Assembly (NCBI GenBank): GCA_016649585.1
Contig: JAENXH010000004.1
Span: 1,769-21,525 of the forward strand
Direction of reading: 5' to 3'
From: Methanosarcinales archaeon
GTDB taxonomy: Archaea > Halobacteriota > Syntropharchaeia > Alkanophagales > Methanospirareceae
DNA: 19,757 nucleotides
The notes under the pieces are model-generated. The model saw only the letters and a list, made by a program, of their open reading frames with translations. It had not been told where the DNA came from and made no database searches. The number at the start of each line of letters is the position of its first letter. Within the stretch, counting starts at the first letter, position 1. The translations under genes were made by a program, and so were the position numbers. Of this stretch, positions 1 to 7,586 are shown piece after piece.

Positions 1-699
1 GCTGCGGCTGGCGAGTGTGATGCCGTGTTCATCAACCTCAAGATAAGTGACATCAAGGACAAGTATGTTGGAGAGAGTGAGAAGAGGATTAAGGAGGTGT
101 TCGAACTTGCAAGGGATTATGAGAAGGCAATAATCTTCTTCGACGAGATAGATGCATTGGCGGGTGAGCGTTCCGAATCAAAGACAGGGCATGAACGTAG
201 TTTGGTGAATGAATTGCTGTCTCAGATGGACGGCTTGGAATCAAAAGGTTCAGAGAAAGAGAAACGTTACCTGGTGCTTGCAGCCACAAATATGCCTTGG
301 GACGTTGATATAGCGCTTAGACGTGCTGGACGGTTTGATACCACGATTTTCATTCCGCACCCTGATTTTGAGGCAAGGCAGAAGATTCTTGAGATTGGGT
401 TGAAGGATAAGCCCTGCAGCGTGAATACTGAAAAGTTAACTGAGATGACAGATGGATTTGCAAGCGCAGAAATAATAGATATCTGCGATAAGGCGGCACG
501 GATTCCGTTGAGGGAGAGGATAAAGGAGGAGAAACCGAGACGCAAGATAACAATGGATGATTTCGAGAAGGTGTTAAAAGGAAGAAAAGCAGTGCTTTCG
601 TCGTGGTATCCAAAAGCAGTGAAGGAGGTTGCAAATGCTGAAGAGGCAGAGATGTTTAGTGAGTTGGTTGAAGCTGGGAATAGGTATTCGAAGCGATAG
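1..699 (+). CDS. AAA family ATPase (Cdc48/Vps4-like AAA module), 5' truncated by window edge
   Basis: The reading frame is open from base 1 and ends at TAG 697-699, so 232 C-terminal residues are visible and the Walker A loop lies outside the window. What remains is a classical AAA module: the segment after Walker A with KYVGESEK, Walker B with IIFFDEID (residues 44-51), a sensor-1 ATN near residue 95, the second region of homology with the arginine-finger motif RRAGRFD (about 107-113), then the helical lid (FASAEIIDICDKAAR). The end of the protein carries SWYPKAVKE. AAA proteins of this group form hexamers that unfold or disassemble protein complexes using ATP. The substrate cannot be told from this fragment, and a second AAA domain or adaptor domain could lie upstream. 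It is the only gene on this strand in the first 14 kb and converges on the prenyl synthase gene. Confidence 0.9.
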   Translation, partial: AAAGECDAVFINLKISDIKDKYVGESEKRIKEVFELARDYEKAIIFFDEIDALAGERSESKTGHERSLVNELLSQMDGLESKGSEKEKRYLVLAATNMPWDVDIALRRAGRFDTTIFIPHPDFEARQKILEIGLKDKPCSVNTEKLTEMTDGFASAEIIDICDKAARIPLRERIKEEKPRRKITMDDFEKVLKGRKAVLSSWYPKAVKEVANAEEAEMFSELVEAGNRYSKR

Positions 700-861
700 A
701 TAAGAGCGCGAGACATCAAACGCTGTATTGCAAAAGCTGTTTCCACTATGACTGTAAATATCTATGTATTGCTTTGTTTTATGTCCACTGGGGCAGTAGA
801 GCGCGTCTATAGTGCGCATCAAAACAAGTCTTCCTTATCATCCAGAAGAACTCGAGAGCGA
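700..861. other. Convergent intergenic region with inverted repeat
   Basis: This 162-nt gap separates the stop of the AAA ATPase gene from the stop of the prenyl synthase gene on the opposite strand. It holds no open frame of its own that looks real. An imperfect inverted repeat is visible: CTTTGTTTTATG at 772-783 against CATCAAAACAAG at 817-828, with an inner GCGCG/TGCGC pair (801-805 and 813-817). It could act as a bidirectional transcription end or be a small structured RNA. There is no T-run typical of a strong terminator on either strand. Confidence 0.35.
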
Positions 862-1887
862 TTAAAAAGCATTTGAAACGTAATTGTTTATTCGCTCCAC
901 CGAAAAGTCAGCAATGAATTGAAGTTTCTGCTTCGCTTCCGAATCCTCGAGCTCGGCGATACAATTTATCGCAGTTCTTACGAACCTTTCAGAAAGCCGA
1001 AGCGCGTAATCAATCGAGCCAGAGTTTACCAGAATTCTCCTCACTCTATCAATATCAATATCAATGTCAAAACTGCCGGGTTCTCTATCCTGTGATAGAA
1101 TCGCTTTGATATACTCCTTTTCCGGATATTCCGAATGATTTAATGCGTGAATGACAAGAAGTGTTCTTTCACCATTTTTAATGTCCAGCCCAACGGGCTT
1201 TCCCGTTTTCTCGGTTTCGCCACAGATATCTAATATGTCATCCTGAATCTGGTATGCAATCCCCAAACTTTTACCGTAATTGCGGAGATTATCGATTTCT
1301 ACTTCGTTTCCGCCTCCGAGCATGGCACCTGCTTCTGTACTCGCCATAAAGGTAGCAGCAGTTTTCAGCTCAGCCACCTCCATGTACGATTGCTCTGTTG
1401 CTTCTTCCAAGTTTCGTAACTTGAACTCCAGATACTCGCCCATAGCGGTGTCAGAAATAGCGTTCGATACCAAACTCACGACTTCAGGCATCTCGCACCT
1501 CGCAAGCATCTCGCAAGAAAGTCCAAGCAAGAGATCACCGATGATTACCGCCGTCTTCTCACCGTACATCGCGGGATTGGATGGAATTTTCCTCCGGATG
1601 TAATTATCATCTATAATATCATCATGAACAAGGGAAGCGTTATGGATGAGTTCAATCGCTATCGCGGTGGATAACGCTTTTTCCCGGGAACCCCCCACCG
1701 CCTCCGCCGATAGATAGCATATGATAGGGCGCAGCCTCTTTCCTCCAGTATCTTTTATATAGCTCAGCGCACCGTATAAAACCTCATTGTGGCACTCCTG
1801 CAATTTCTGCTCGATAACCTCAGAGAACTTGCGGTTGAAATACTGCACCTCTTCTTGAAATGGCATCGCTTTCATTTCAGTTCCCAT
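862..1887 (-). CDS. idsA: Polyprenyl diphosphate synthase (geranylgeranyl/farnesyl diphosphate synthase type)
   Basis: This enzyme condenses isopentenyl diphosphate with allylic diphosphates to make the C15-C20 or longer chains needed for archaeal membrane ether lipids and quinone-like carriers. Evidence is the KRLRP substrate loop, the first aspartate-rich motif (VHDDIIDD) and the second aspartate-rich motif (QDDILD followed by GKPVGLDIKNGE). Numbered from the longest frame, these lie near residues 56, 94 and 221. The frame can open at GTG 1905, but that codon sits inside a TATA-like box (1906-1915). ATG 1887 lies about 25 nt after the box and would give a leaderless mRNA, so I choose it; ATGs at 1875 and 1866 are also possible. 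The length, 341 residues, is ordinary for the family. A short in-frame hexanucleotide repeat encodes a run of alternating Asp and Ile near residue 280. The gene lies 63 nt after topA on the same strand. Product chain length cannot be read safely from the sequence. Confidence 0.9.
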   Translation of the reverse strand: MGTEMKAMPFQEEVQYFNRKFSEVIEQKLQECHNEVLYGALSYIKDTGGKRLRPIICYLSAEAVGGSREKALSTAIAIELIHNASLVHDDIIDDNYIRRKIPSNPAMYGEKTAVIIGDLLLGLSCEMLARCEMPEVVSLVSNAISDTAMGEYLEFKLRNLEEATEQSYMEVAELKTAATFMASTEAGAMLGGGNEVEIDNLRNYGKSLGIAYQIQDDILDICGETEKTGKPVGLDIKNGERTLLVIHALNHSEYPEKEYIKAILSQDREPGSFDIDIDIDRVRRILVNSGSIDYALRLSERFVRTAINCIAELEDSEAKQKLQFIADFSVERINNYVSNAF

Positions 1888-1905
1888 CCCTATTATAAAA
1901 CCCAC

Positions 1906-1915
1906 TTATAAAATA
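1906..1915 (-). promoter_or_regulatory. TATA-like box before prenyl synthase gene
   Basis: On the minus strand this reads TATTTTATAAG. It lies about 25 nt before ATG 1887, the spacing expected for leaderless archaeal transcripts. A second weaker TATA-like stretch at 1892-1900 would fit ATG 1875 or 1866 instead. The call is by pattern only. Confidence 0.4.
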
Positions 1916-1950
1916 CCCTTTATTTTTGAATGGGTCAGTACAATGCAATT

Positions 1951-3999
1951 TCAATTTTGGTTATTATCTTTCTCTCCGCTCTTTTCCTTCCACTGCAAGA
2001 AGTTGCAATAAGGGCAGCCGAAATCCCACGGGCGTTTCATACCCTTCTTCACGATCTTCAACTTGAACAATGACGGATGTTTATCGCAGGTATCAGTAGT
2101 CACGACCACCCTTCCACTTTTTGGCATTGGTAGGGAGAAATCACATGTGGGATAATTCTGGCAGCCTACAAAGCGTTTACCTCGTTGCGATGTTGCCAGG
2201 AAAAGTCCAGAGCCGCATTCGGGGCATGTCCCTACCGTCATACCGCCTCGCATAGCATCTTTAAGCGACTTCGCTATCTCTCCTCTGTTGAGCGTCATCT
2301 CCTTGAAGACCTCCCGCAGCATATTCCGGGAATCATCAGCAACGTCCTTCTTCGCTCGTTTTCCCGCTTTTATATCGTCCATCTCCATCTCCAGCTTTTG
2401 TGTCATCTCCGGCTTCGTTATCAGCGTTGCATATTTCTCTAACGACTCAATAAGTGCGATTGCCTTTTCTGTAGGTTTAGCAGGATTATCTTCCACGTAT
2501 GCCCGTTCATACAATTTCCCTACGATCTCATGTCGCGTGCTCTTCGTGCCAAGCCCCAGCTCGTCCATCTTCTTTATCAAGCCCGCTTGTGAAATCCGTT
2601 TCGGCGGCTTTGTCTCCTTCCCTACAAGCTCTATCTGCACGATCTGTACCTTCTCGCCCTCTTTCAACTCCGGGATTGACACCTCCTCCTTTTTCTGATA
2701 AGGATAGATAGCGAGGAACCCTTCTGACTTTAATCGTCTACCCTTTGCTTCCAGGATCTCCCCGACTATATCTACCTTCACGTCGGTATCTTCCCATTTC
2801 GCGGCATCGGAAAGCGTGGCTAAAAACCGCCTTACCACAAGTTCGTAGAGCTTCCACTCCGGCTTGCCCATCTTCCCTTGCGATGCTGCGGAGACCGGAT
2901 GTATAGGCGGGTGGTCAGTGGTTTTCTTTTTACCCGCCGTTGGCTTCAGCCGCTTCTTCTTTGACAGAAGCCGAACGTAATCGCCAAACATTTCGTGCTC
3001 GTGGAACAGGTTCACCAACGCCTTTAAATCAAGCGTGTCTGGATACGTAGTATTATCAGTACGGTGATAAGAGATGAGTCCTTGCAGATACAGGCCCTCA
3101 GCAACGTTCATCGCCCTCTTTGGAGTATATCCGATGTTAGATGCAGCTCTGATAAAACTGGTTGTATCAAAAGGAGTCGGTGGTTTTTCAGTCCGCGAAC
3201 GCGTCTCCACAGCGCAAACGGTTCCTTCCTGTGCTGCTTCTATTCTCGATTTTATACCTTCCGCCTCTTCCTCATCCCAGATTTTCCCCGTCTTATAGTG
3301 GACCTCGAAAATCTCGCCCTTTTCTGTCTTTAATTTCGCATCCAGTTCCCAGTATTTACGCGGGACGAATTTCCTTATCTCCTTCTCCTTATCCACCAGC
3401 AACGCAAGCGTAGGAGATTGTACACGCCCAACAGAGAGGAACTCCTCGCCCAAACGATTGGCAGATAATGAGATGAACCGTGTCAGCGCTGCGCCCCAGA
3501 TCAAGTCGATGATGCCTCTCGCTTCAGCCGATGACGCCAGGCTATAATCCACTTCGCTTCGTGCGGCGAAGCTATCTTTTATGTCCTTCTCGGTGATCGC
3601 GCTGTATCGCATCCGGTCAACGTTCATGTCGGGATTTGTTTTTTTAATAATTCTCAGCGCTTCAACACCGATCAACTCACCTTCACGATCGTAATCGGTT
3701 GCGATGGTAACAGCATCAGCGTTTTTTGCGATTTGCTCAAGCGCTTTAACGATCGTCTTCTTCAATGCGATATGCACGATTTTAGCGTCTATCAGCTTTT
3801 CCGGATTTATCCTGCTCCAATTATTGTACGTGGTGGGAAAGTCCAGACGGAAGACATGTCCACTGAGTCCTGCGACTACTTTGCCATCGAATTCATATGC
3901 ATTCACGCCACCTATCTTTCTTTCCTTTGCCTTGCCTTCTGATAGAATCGCTGCGACCTTTTTCGCTGTTGTTCCCTTTTCTGCAATGATGTAGTGCAT
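1951..3999 (-). CDS. topA: DNA topoisomerase I (type IA)
   Basis: This type IA enzyme relaxes negatively supercoiled DNA through a covalent 5'-phosphotyrosine intermediate. The 682-residue protein begins with a TOPRIM domain (MHYIIAEKGT, then the metal-binding TDYDREGE at about 101-108). The core carries VGRVQSPTLALL (190-201) and the active-site loop LISYHRTDN, making Tyr311 the likely catalytic residue. The more usual residue after that Tyr is Pro; here it is His. The C-terminus has a four-Cys zinc ribbon (C592, C595, C613, C619), followed by a second, incomplete-looking set (C638, H641, C662, C665). Length and order fit archaeal TopA; there is no helicase domain, so it is not reverse gyrase. 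It has its own TATA-like box at about 4066-4075 and may also be read through from the btuC-like gene 108 nt upstream. Confidence 0.96.
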   Translation of the reverse strand: MHYIIAEKGTTAKKVAAILSEGKAKERKIGGVNAYEFDGKVVAGLSGHVFRLDFPTTYNNWSRINPEKLIDAKIVHIALKKTIVKALEQIAKNADAVTIATDYDREGELIGVEALRIIKKTNPDMNVDRMRYSAITEKDIKDSFAARSEVDYSLASSAEARGIIDLIWGAALTRFISLSANRLGEEFLSVGRVQSPTLALLVDKEKEIRKFVPRKYWELDAKLKTEKGEIFEVHYKTGKIWDEEEAEGIKSRIEAAQEGTVCAVETRSRTEKPPTPFDTTSFIRAASNIGYTPKRAMNVAEGLYLQGLISYHRTDNTTYPDTLDLKALVNLFHEHEMFGDYVRLLSKKKRLKPTAGKKKTTDHPPIHPVSAASQGKMGKPEWKLYELVVRRFLATLSDAAKWEDTDVKVDIVGEILEAKGRRLKSEGFLAIYPYQKKEEVSIPELKEGEKVQIVQIELVGKETKPPKRISQAGLIKKMDELGLGTKSTRHEIVGKLYERAYVEDNPAKPTEKAIALIESLEKYATLITKPEMTQKLEMEMDDIKAGKRAKKDVADDSRNMLREVFKEMTLNRGEIAKSLKDAMRGGMTVGTCPECGSGLFLATSQRGKRFVGCQNYPTCDFSLPMPKSGRVVVTTDTCDKHPSLFKLKIVKKGMKRPWDFGCPYCNFLQWKEKSGEKDNNQN

Positions 4000-4065
4000 T
4001 ATGCTTCGGTTTCCACTTTTTGGTTAGGTATCTAAATGAGTGTATAGCTTGATTAGGATGGTTCT

Positions 4066-4075
4066 ATTTAAAGTA
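4066..4075 (-). promoter_or_regulatory. TATA-like box before topA
   Basis: The minus strand reads CTTTAAATAG here, about 70 nt before the topA ATG at 3999, inside the 107-nt gap after the permease gene. A start near 4043 would give a leader of roughly 40 nt. The call is by pattern only. Confidence 0.35.
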
Positions 4076-4106
4076 AATTACCAACCACTTCAAACCTTCA
4101 CGTTGC

Positions 4107-5132
4107 TTAATATCCACTTTTCCGCTTCCTAAGCAGATAAATGAAGAACGGAGCACCGAAGAACGCGGTTATTATTCCTACTGGCATTTCCCCTAATAAA
4201 CGAGCTAATGCGTCCGTCCACACCAGAAAGATCCCGCCCACCAATGCGGAAGCGGGAAAAAGAATTCGATGATCTGGTCCGACGAGGATTCTCGTTATAT
4301 GCGGGATGATCAACCCCACGAACCCAATGGTTCCGGTAAAGGACACTGCGGCGGCGGTGATGAACGCTGACAGAACCAAAAGAATTCGTTTCGCATTCTC
4401 TACATTTATACCCAGTGTCTGCGCGGATTCATCGCCAAGCAGCATCGCATTGAGGTCCTTTGCGAAGAGGTAAATCAAGCCGAAGCAAATGAGTACCGGC
4501 AAAACGATTATTTTCACTTGTGTCCAATTAGCTAACCAGAATCCGCCCATAATCCAGAAGAAAATGTTATGCAACGCCCCACCTGCTATTGACATCATGA
4601 ACGCTAAAACAGCGCCTAAGAATAACGAAACTGCTATTCCAGTGAGTAATAACGTGTCCACCGGTATTTTCCCGCCCACCCTCGCGATGTTATAGACCAG
4701 GAAAATGGTGAACAGAGCACCTAAAAAGGCCATAATTGGTGTCGTGTAGATGGAGAAGATCTGGGGAAGCACCATTATCGAGAGCACGGCTCCAACTGCA
4801 GCGCCTGATGCTATCCCTATTATGTACGGGTCTGCCATGGGATTTTTGAATAAGCCTTGCAGCGCGGTACCTGCGGTTGCCAGCGAAAGCCCTACCAATA
4901 TTCCAAGGAATATCCTCGGCAGTCGTATCTGGAAAATTATCACCTCATGTGGAATGGAGGACGTTTCACAGAGTCGAAGTTTGCTTCCTAACAAAGCGAC
5001 AATTTCCAGCGGTGGCACATAAACAGGACCGATTGCCGTTGTCAGCACGATGGACAAGCAGAGAATCACAACTAAGTAAACCATAATCATCTTCCAGTGG
5101 ATAAACTTTCTGAAATACGCTGTTTTTGTCAT
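4107..5132 (-). CDS. btuC: FecCD/BtuC-family ABC transporter permease, probably for corrinoids
   Basis: This is the membrane subunit of a type II ABC importer for cobalamin, heme or iron-siderophore uptake. The protein is very hydrophobic, with about ten membrane helices in the family pattern. It carries hallmark motifs such as LQGLFKNPMADPYIIG, GLIIPHITRILVGPDHR and, at the end, GEMPVGIITAFFGAPFF. The longest frame opens at TTG 5159, overlapping the upstream stop. I choose ATG 5132 because GGTGG lies five bases before it and it starts 20 nt after the BtuF-like stop at 5153, giving 341 residues (E. coli BtuC has about 326). The neighbours, a BtuF-like lipoprotein and two transcobalamin-like secreted proteins, favour cobamide as cargo, but this family cannot be assigned a substrate by sequence alone. 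No ATPase subunit gene follows; topA comes next. Confidence 0.93.
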   Translation of the reverse strand: MTKTAYFRKFIHWKMIMVYLVVILCLSIVLTTAIGPVYVPPLEIVALLGSKLRLCETSSIPHEVIIFQIRLPRIFLGILVGLSLATAGTALQGLFKNPMADPYIIGIASGAAVGAVLSIMVLPQIFSIYTTPIMAFLGALFTIFLVYNIARVGGKIPVDTLLLTGIAVSLFLGAVLAFMMSIAGGALHNIFFWIMGGFWLANWTQVKIIVLPVLICFGLIYLFAKDLNAMLLGDESAQTLGINVENAKRILLVLSAFITAAAVSFTGTIGFVGLIIPHITRILVGPDHRILFPASALVGGIFLVWTDALARLLGEMPVGIITAFFGAPFFIYLLRKRKSGY

Positions 5133-5152
5133 AAAAACCACCCGTTCCGTTT

Positions 5153-6361
5153 TTACCAATATAGTTCTGGATGTATCATCTTAGCCATTTCTTCTAAGGC
5201 ATCCGCTATCCTTGGACCTGCACGACAAACGATGTCCGCATCTATCACATATACCCTATTATCACTGACTGCATCAACACTCCTTAATCGTGGCTCACCA
5301 ATTATATATTCATATGTATAGTTTGTTTTAGCAAAGCCCATTCCAGTCCCCGAAGGAGTGATTATAACTTCAGGATTCATTTCTATTACTTTTTCCAATG
5401 AAATCGCCTTATATCCCGTGACAGAGGCACCATTAACACCACCACTCTTTCTTATTAACTCATCCTCAAATGTTCCTTTACCAGCCACCCAGATTGGGTC
5501 GTGCCAGATTATATGAAGGACGGTTGGCTTTTCTCCACCTTTCAGTTCGCTCATCCGTTCCTCTGTTACTTCTATCCGTTGAGCCATATCTGCAACTAAG
5601 ACCGCGGCATTGTCGGATTGTCCGGTAATTTCTCCAACCAATCTCATGTCATAAAGTATCTCATCTAAATTGTCCGATTTTAAGCCAACAACAGTGAGAT
5701 TAAATCCTTTTAGCGCTTCTACAGTCCCTATAGGATTACCATGAGCAACTAAAACAAGGTCTGGTTCGAGGTCAATCACCCTTTCGATGTTAGGTGTGCT
5801 GTAATCACCAACCTTATTCTTTTCTTTTGCTTCTGGTGGATAATTACAATATTCAGTCACACCGACAACTTTGTCTCCTAATCCCAAAGCAAAAAGTATC
5901 TCTGTATTAGAAGGCGCTAAAGAAATGATTCTCTCCGGCTTCTCTGTTATCGTAATGCTACAGCCAAGATCATCAATGATCGTTACAGAAAAACCTTTCT
6001 TCGCTGTTTTGAAGTGCCATGAATCTTCCTTTATATTTATCGTATAGGTGGTGTTATACACCAGGTTTGTGCTGGGCACGAATGTCATCGTATTACCACT
6101 CCAATAAAACATGCCTTCCGCAGAAGGCTCGCTGAAAAACGCTTCTTCTACTGAGGGGTGGTTGACTGTATCAGAGAAAGTAGCACTTATCTTTGTGGCG
6201 ATGCAAACGTCTATAGCCTCATTTTGGGGTGATACGGCTGCTAATCCTTGTGATGATTGGTTTATATCCTCATCTATGTAGCCACAAGATAACAGATAAA
6301 AGGGGATAAACAATAGGAGAAGTACTGCCAGTGCTATTATGATTTTATTTACTCTTATCAT
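5153..6361 (-). CDS. btuF: BtuF-like substrate-binding lipoprotein with N-terminal Ig-like domain
   Basis: This is the extracellular binding protein for the adjacent permease. Numbered from ATG 6361 it has 402 residues: a hydrophobic N-terminal segment ending in a lipobox-like FYLLSC (Cys26), an Ig-like SbsA/Big_5-type domain (about 40-121; EGMFYWSGN, NTTYTINI), then a class III periplasmic-binding domain (about 124-398). The latter opens with RIISLAPSNTEILFALG and VGVTEYCNYP, which resembles BtuF closely, and carries DPIWVAGKGTFEDELI later. The longest frame starts at TTG 6379; ATG 6361 is more likely and overlaps the end of the upstream toroid gene by 17 nt, suggesting translational coupling. 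Bacterial BtuF lacks the Ig-like domain; here it may act as a spacer or as a docking surface for the neighbouring secreted proteins. Vitamin B12 or another cobamide is the likely ligand by context; heme or a siderophore is possible. Confidence 0.88.
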   Translation of the reverse strand: MIRVNKIIIALAVLLLLFIPFYLLSCGYIDEDINQSSQGLAAVSPQNEAIDVCIATKISATFSDTVNHPSVEEAFFSEPSAEGMFYWSGNTMTFVPSTNLVYNTTYTINIKEDSWHFKTAKKGFSVTIIDDLGCSITITEKPERIISLAPSNTEILFALGLGDKVVGVTEYCNYPPEAKEKNKVGDYSTPNIERVIDLEPDLVLVAHGNPIGTVEALKGFNLTVVGLKSDNLDEILYDMRLVGEITGQSDNAAVLVADMAQRIEVTEERMSELKGGEKPTVLHIIWHDPIWVAGKGTFEDELIRKSGGVNGASVTGYKAISLEKVIEMNPEVIITPSGTGMGFAKTNYTYEYIIGEPRLRSVDAVSDNRVYVIDADIVCRAGPRIADALEEMAKMIHPELYW

Positions 6362-7586
6362 GGGGTTTAACTTTTGCAACTATTAGAACTGTAAATGCTA
6401 CCGTTAATAATCCGATAATGCAGGATAAGAAGTCAAACCCTGCCACCTTGGTGTCCGTAGATTCAGGAGGCGTTTCTGTTGTTAGTGCTGTTGCAGTTGG
6501 AGTAGATGTTGGTTGCGGTGATGTAGATGCAGGTGCAGGGGTGCTTGTTATTGTTGGTGTAACAGTGGGCGTTGGTGTTACTGTTGGTTCAGGTTGTACT
6601 TGCGGCTGAGGTTTTATTGGGTGCGGCTTACCGAGCAATGCCATGATAGCACAGACCGTCATGTAGCCGGGATTTGATTTTATGTATGAGGTATAATTGA
6701 AGTAGCCATCGGGCTGCTGGAGACTAAGAAGATGGTCTACAGGATTGTTTCCATTTACCGTCCATTCTTTATCTTGTGGGTCTTCTTGCCCGCACGCTAC
6801 AATGGCCTGGATACACCATGCATCAGAAGCCGCATTAGAAGGGGAACTTCCAAAGTATCTGAAGCCACCGTCAGTATTCTGACCAGTCTTCAAATATTCG
6901 ATAGCATCTCGTATTGCTTTTGAATCAGGACTTTCACCAGCAGCAATCAGAGCTTCTATTGCAGCCGCTGTATCATCGTAATCGCTTCTCTCTCCAGTAA
7001 CCCATGCGAAGCCGCCATCTTCATTCTGCTGCGTTTTTAGCCACTCTACCGATTTCGATACGTCATCGCCCGCAGAAGATAGCGCTAAAATTCCCCAGAT
7101 GGTAGTGTAGGTAAAATCGCTGAACTGACCATTTTCTTTCAGATAGTTCTCTTTTAGTTCCTTTACAAAATCTCTCCCTGCGAAATCCCGTGGATTCTCG
7201 CCCGCTGCAATTAAAGCGAGAATCATCCGTTCATAGTCCGTAGACCCTGTAACCTTATTTGCATTTGCTCGCAAGTAGTCTATCGGGGAATGTCCGTTCT
7301 TCTTCCAGTTGTGTGGATCTTCTCCAGTTGCAACAATTGCCAGAATCGTCCATTGGGTATTACTCAGCGCACTTTCCTCACCCGGGTTACTGAATCCCCC
7401 ATCGTTATTTTGCAAAGTACGAAGATAACCCAATGCTTTCTGAATTTCAGCGTCATTTTGATTTAATGGATACTGCTGCTGGTCTTGGTTGGTTATAGAT
7501 GCTGATAGCGGCGTGCTTAAACTCAGCATTAAACATAAAAGCAGACCAAAACTGAGCAATACCTTCATCTTCTCTCTCTTTCTCAT
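6345..7586 (-). CDS. Secreted, membrane-anchored alpha/alpha-toroid protein (prenyltransferase/squalene-oxidase repeats; transcobalamin alpha-domain-like)
   Basis: The 413-residue protein has an N-terminal signal peptide (residues 7-30, ending PLSAS), a domain of about 290 residues, a Pro/Thr-rich stalk (about 324-378) and a C-terminal membrane helix (383-404) with basic residues after it. The domain shows six repeats starting near 46, 100, 141, 180, 224 and 283, most with (D/N)GGF followed by T-x-W or T-A-x-A and AAGE(S/N)P. Six such repeats make an alpha6/alpha6 barrel, the fold shared by terpene cyclases, prenyltransferases and the alpha domain of intrinsic factor/transcobalamin. Start ATG 7586 shares ATGA with the upstream stop and has GAGG six bases before it. 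A DYDDTA element (202-207) resembles the class II cyclase DxDD motif, but size and secretion argue against squalene cyclase. Together with the upstream DUF4430 protein and downstream BtuF/BtuC, a role in corrinoid capture is my inference. Confidence 0.82.
   Translation of the reverse strand: MRKREKMKVLLSFGLLLCLMLSLSTPLSASITNQDQQQYPLNQNDAEIQKALGYLRTLQNNDGGFSNPGEESALSNTQWTILAIVATGEDPHNWKKNGHSPIDYLRANANKVTGSTDYERMILALIAAGENPRDFAGRDFVKELKENYLKENGQFSDFTYTTIWGILALSSAGDDVSKSVEWLKTQQNEDGGFAWVTGERSDYDDTAAAIEALIAAGESPDSKAIRDAIEYLKTGQNTDGGFRYFGSSPSNAASDAWCIQAIVACGQEDPQDKEWTVNGNNPVDHLLSLQQPDGYFNYTSYIKSNPGYMTVCAIMALLGKPHPIKPQPQVQPEPTVTPTPTVTPTITSTPAPASTSPQPTSTPTATALTTETPPESTDTKVAGFDFLSCIIGLLTVAFTVLIVAKVKPHDKSK

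Noticed and set aside
267..746. 159-residue frame on the minus strand over the AAA gene
   Set aside because: It overlaps the AAA motifs in full, its product matches no family, and its composition is that of an antisense shadow.
1047..1070. Hexanucleotide repeat (TATCAA-type, four units) in the prenyl synthase gene
   Set aside because: It is in frame, short and near the 3' part of the gene; length change would only add or remove Asp-Ile pairs, so there is little sign of a switch.
1951..3999. Reverse gyrase
   Set aside because: There is no N-terminal helicase domain; the frame begins with the TOPRIM domain and has ordinary TopA length.
6345..7586. Calling the toroid protein a squalene cyclase or protein prenyltransferase subunit
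   Set aside because: It is secreted and stalk-anchored, its domain is only about 290 residues, and its neighbours are surface and transport genes. The fold is shared, not the function.
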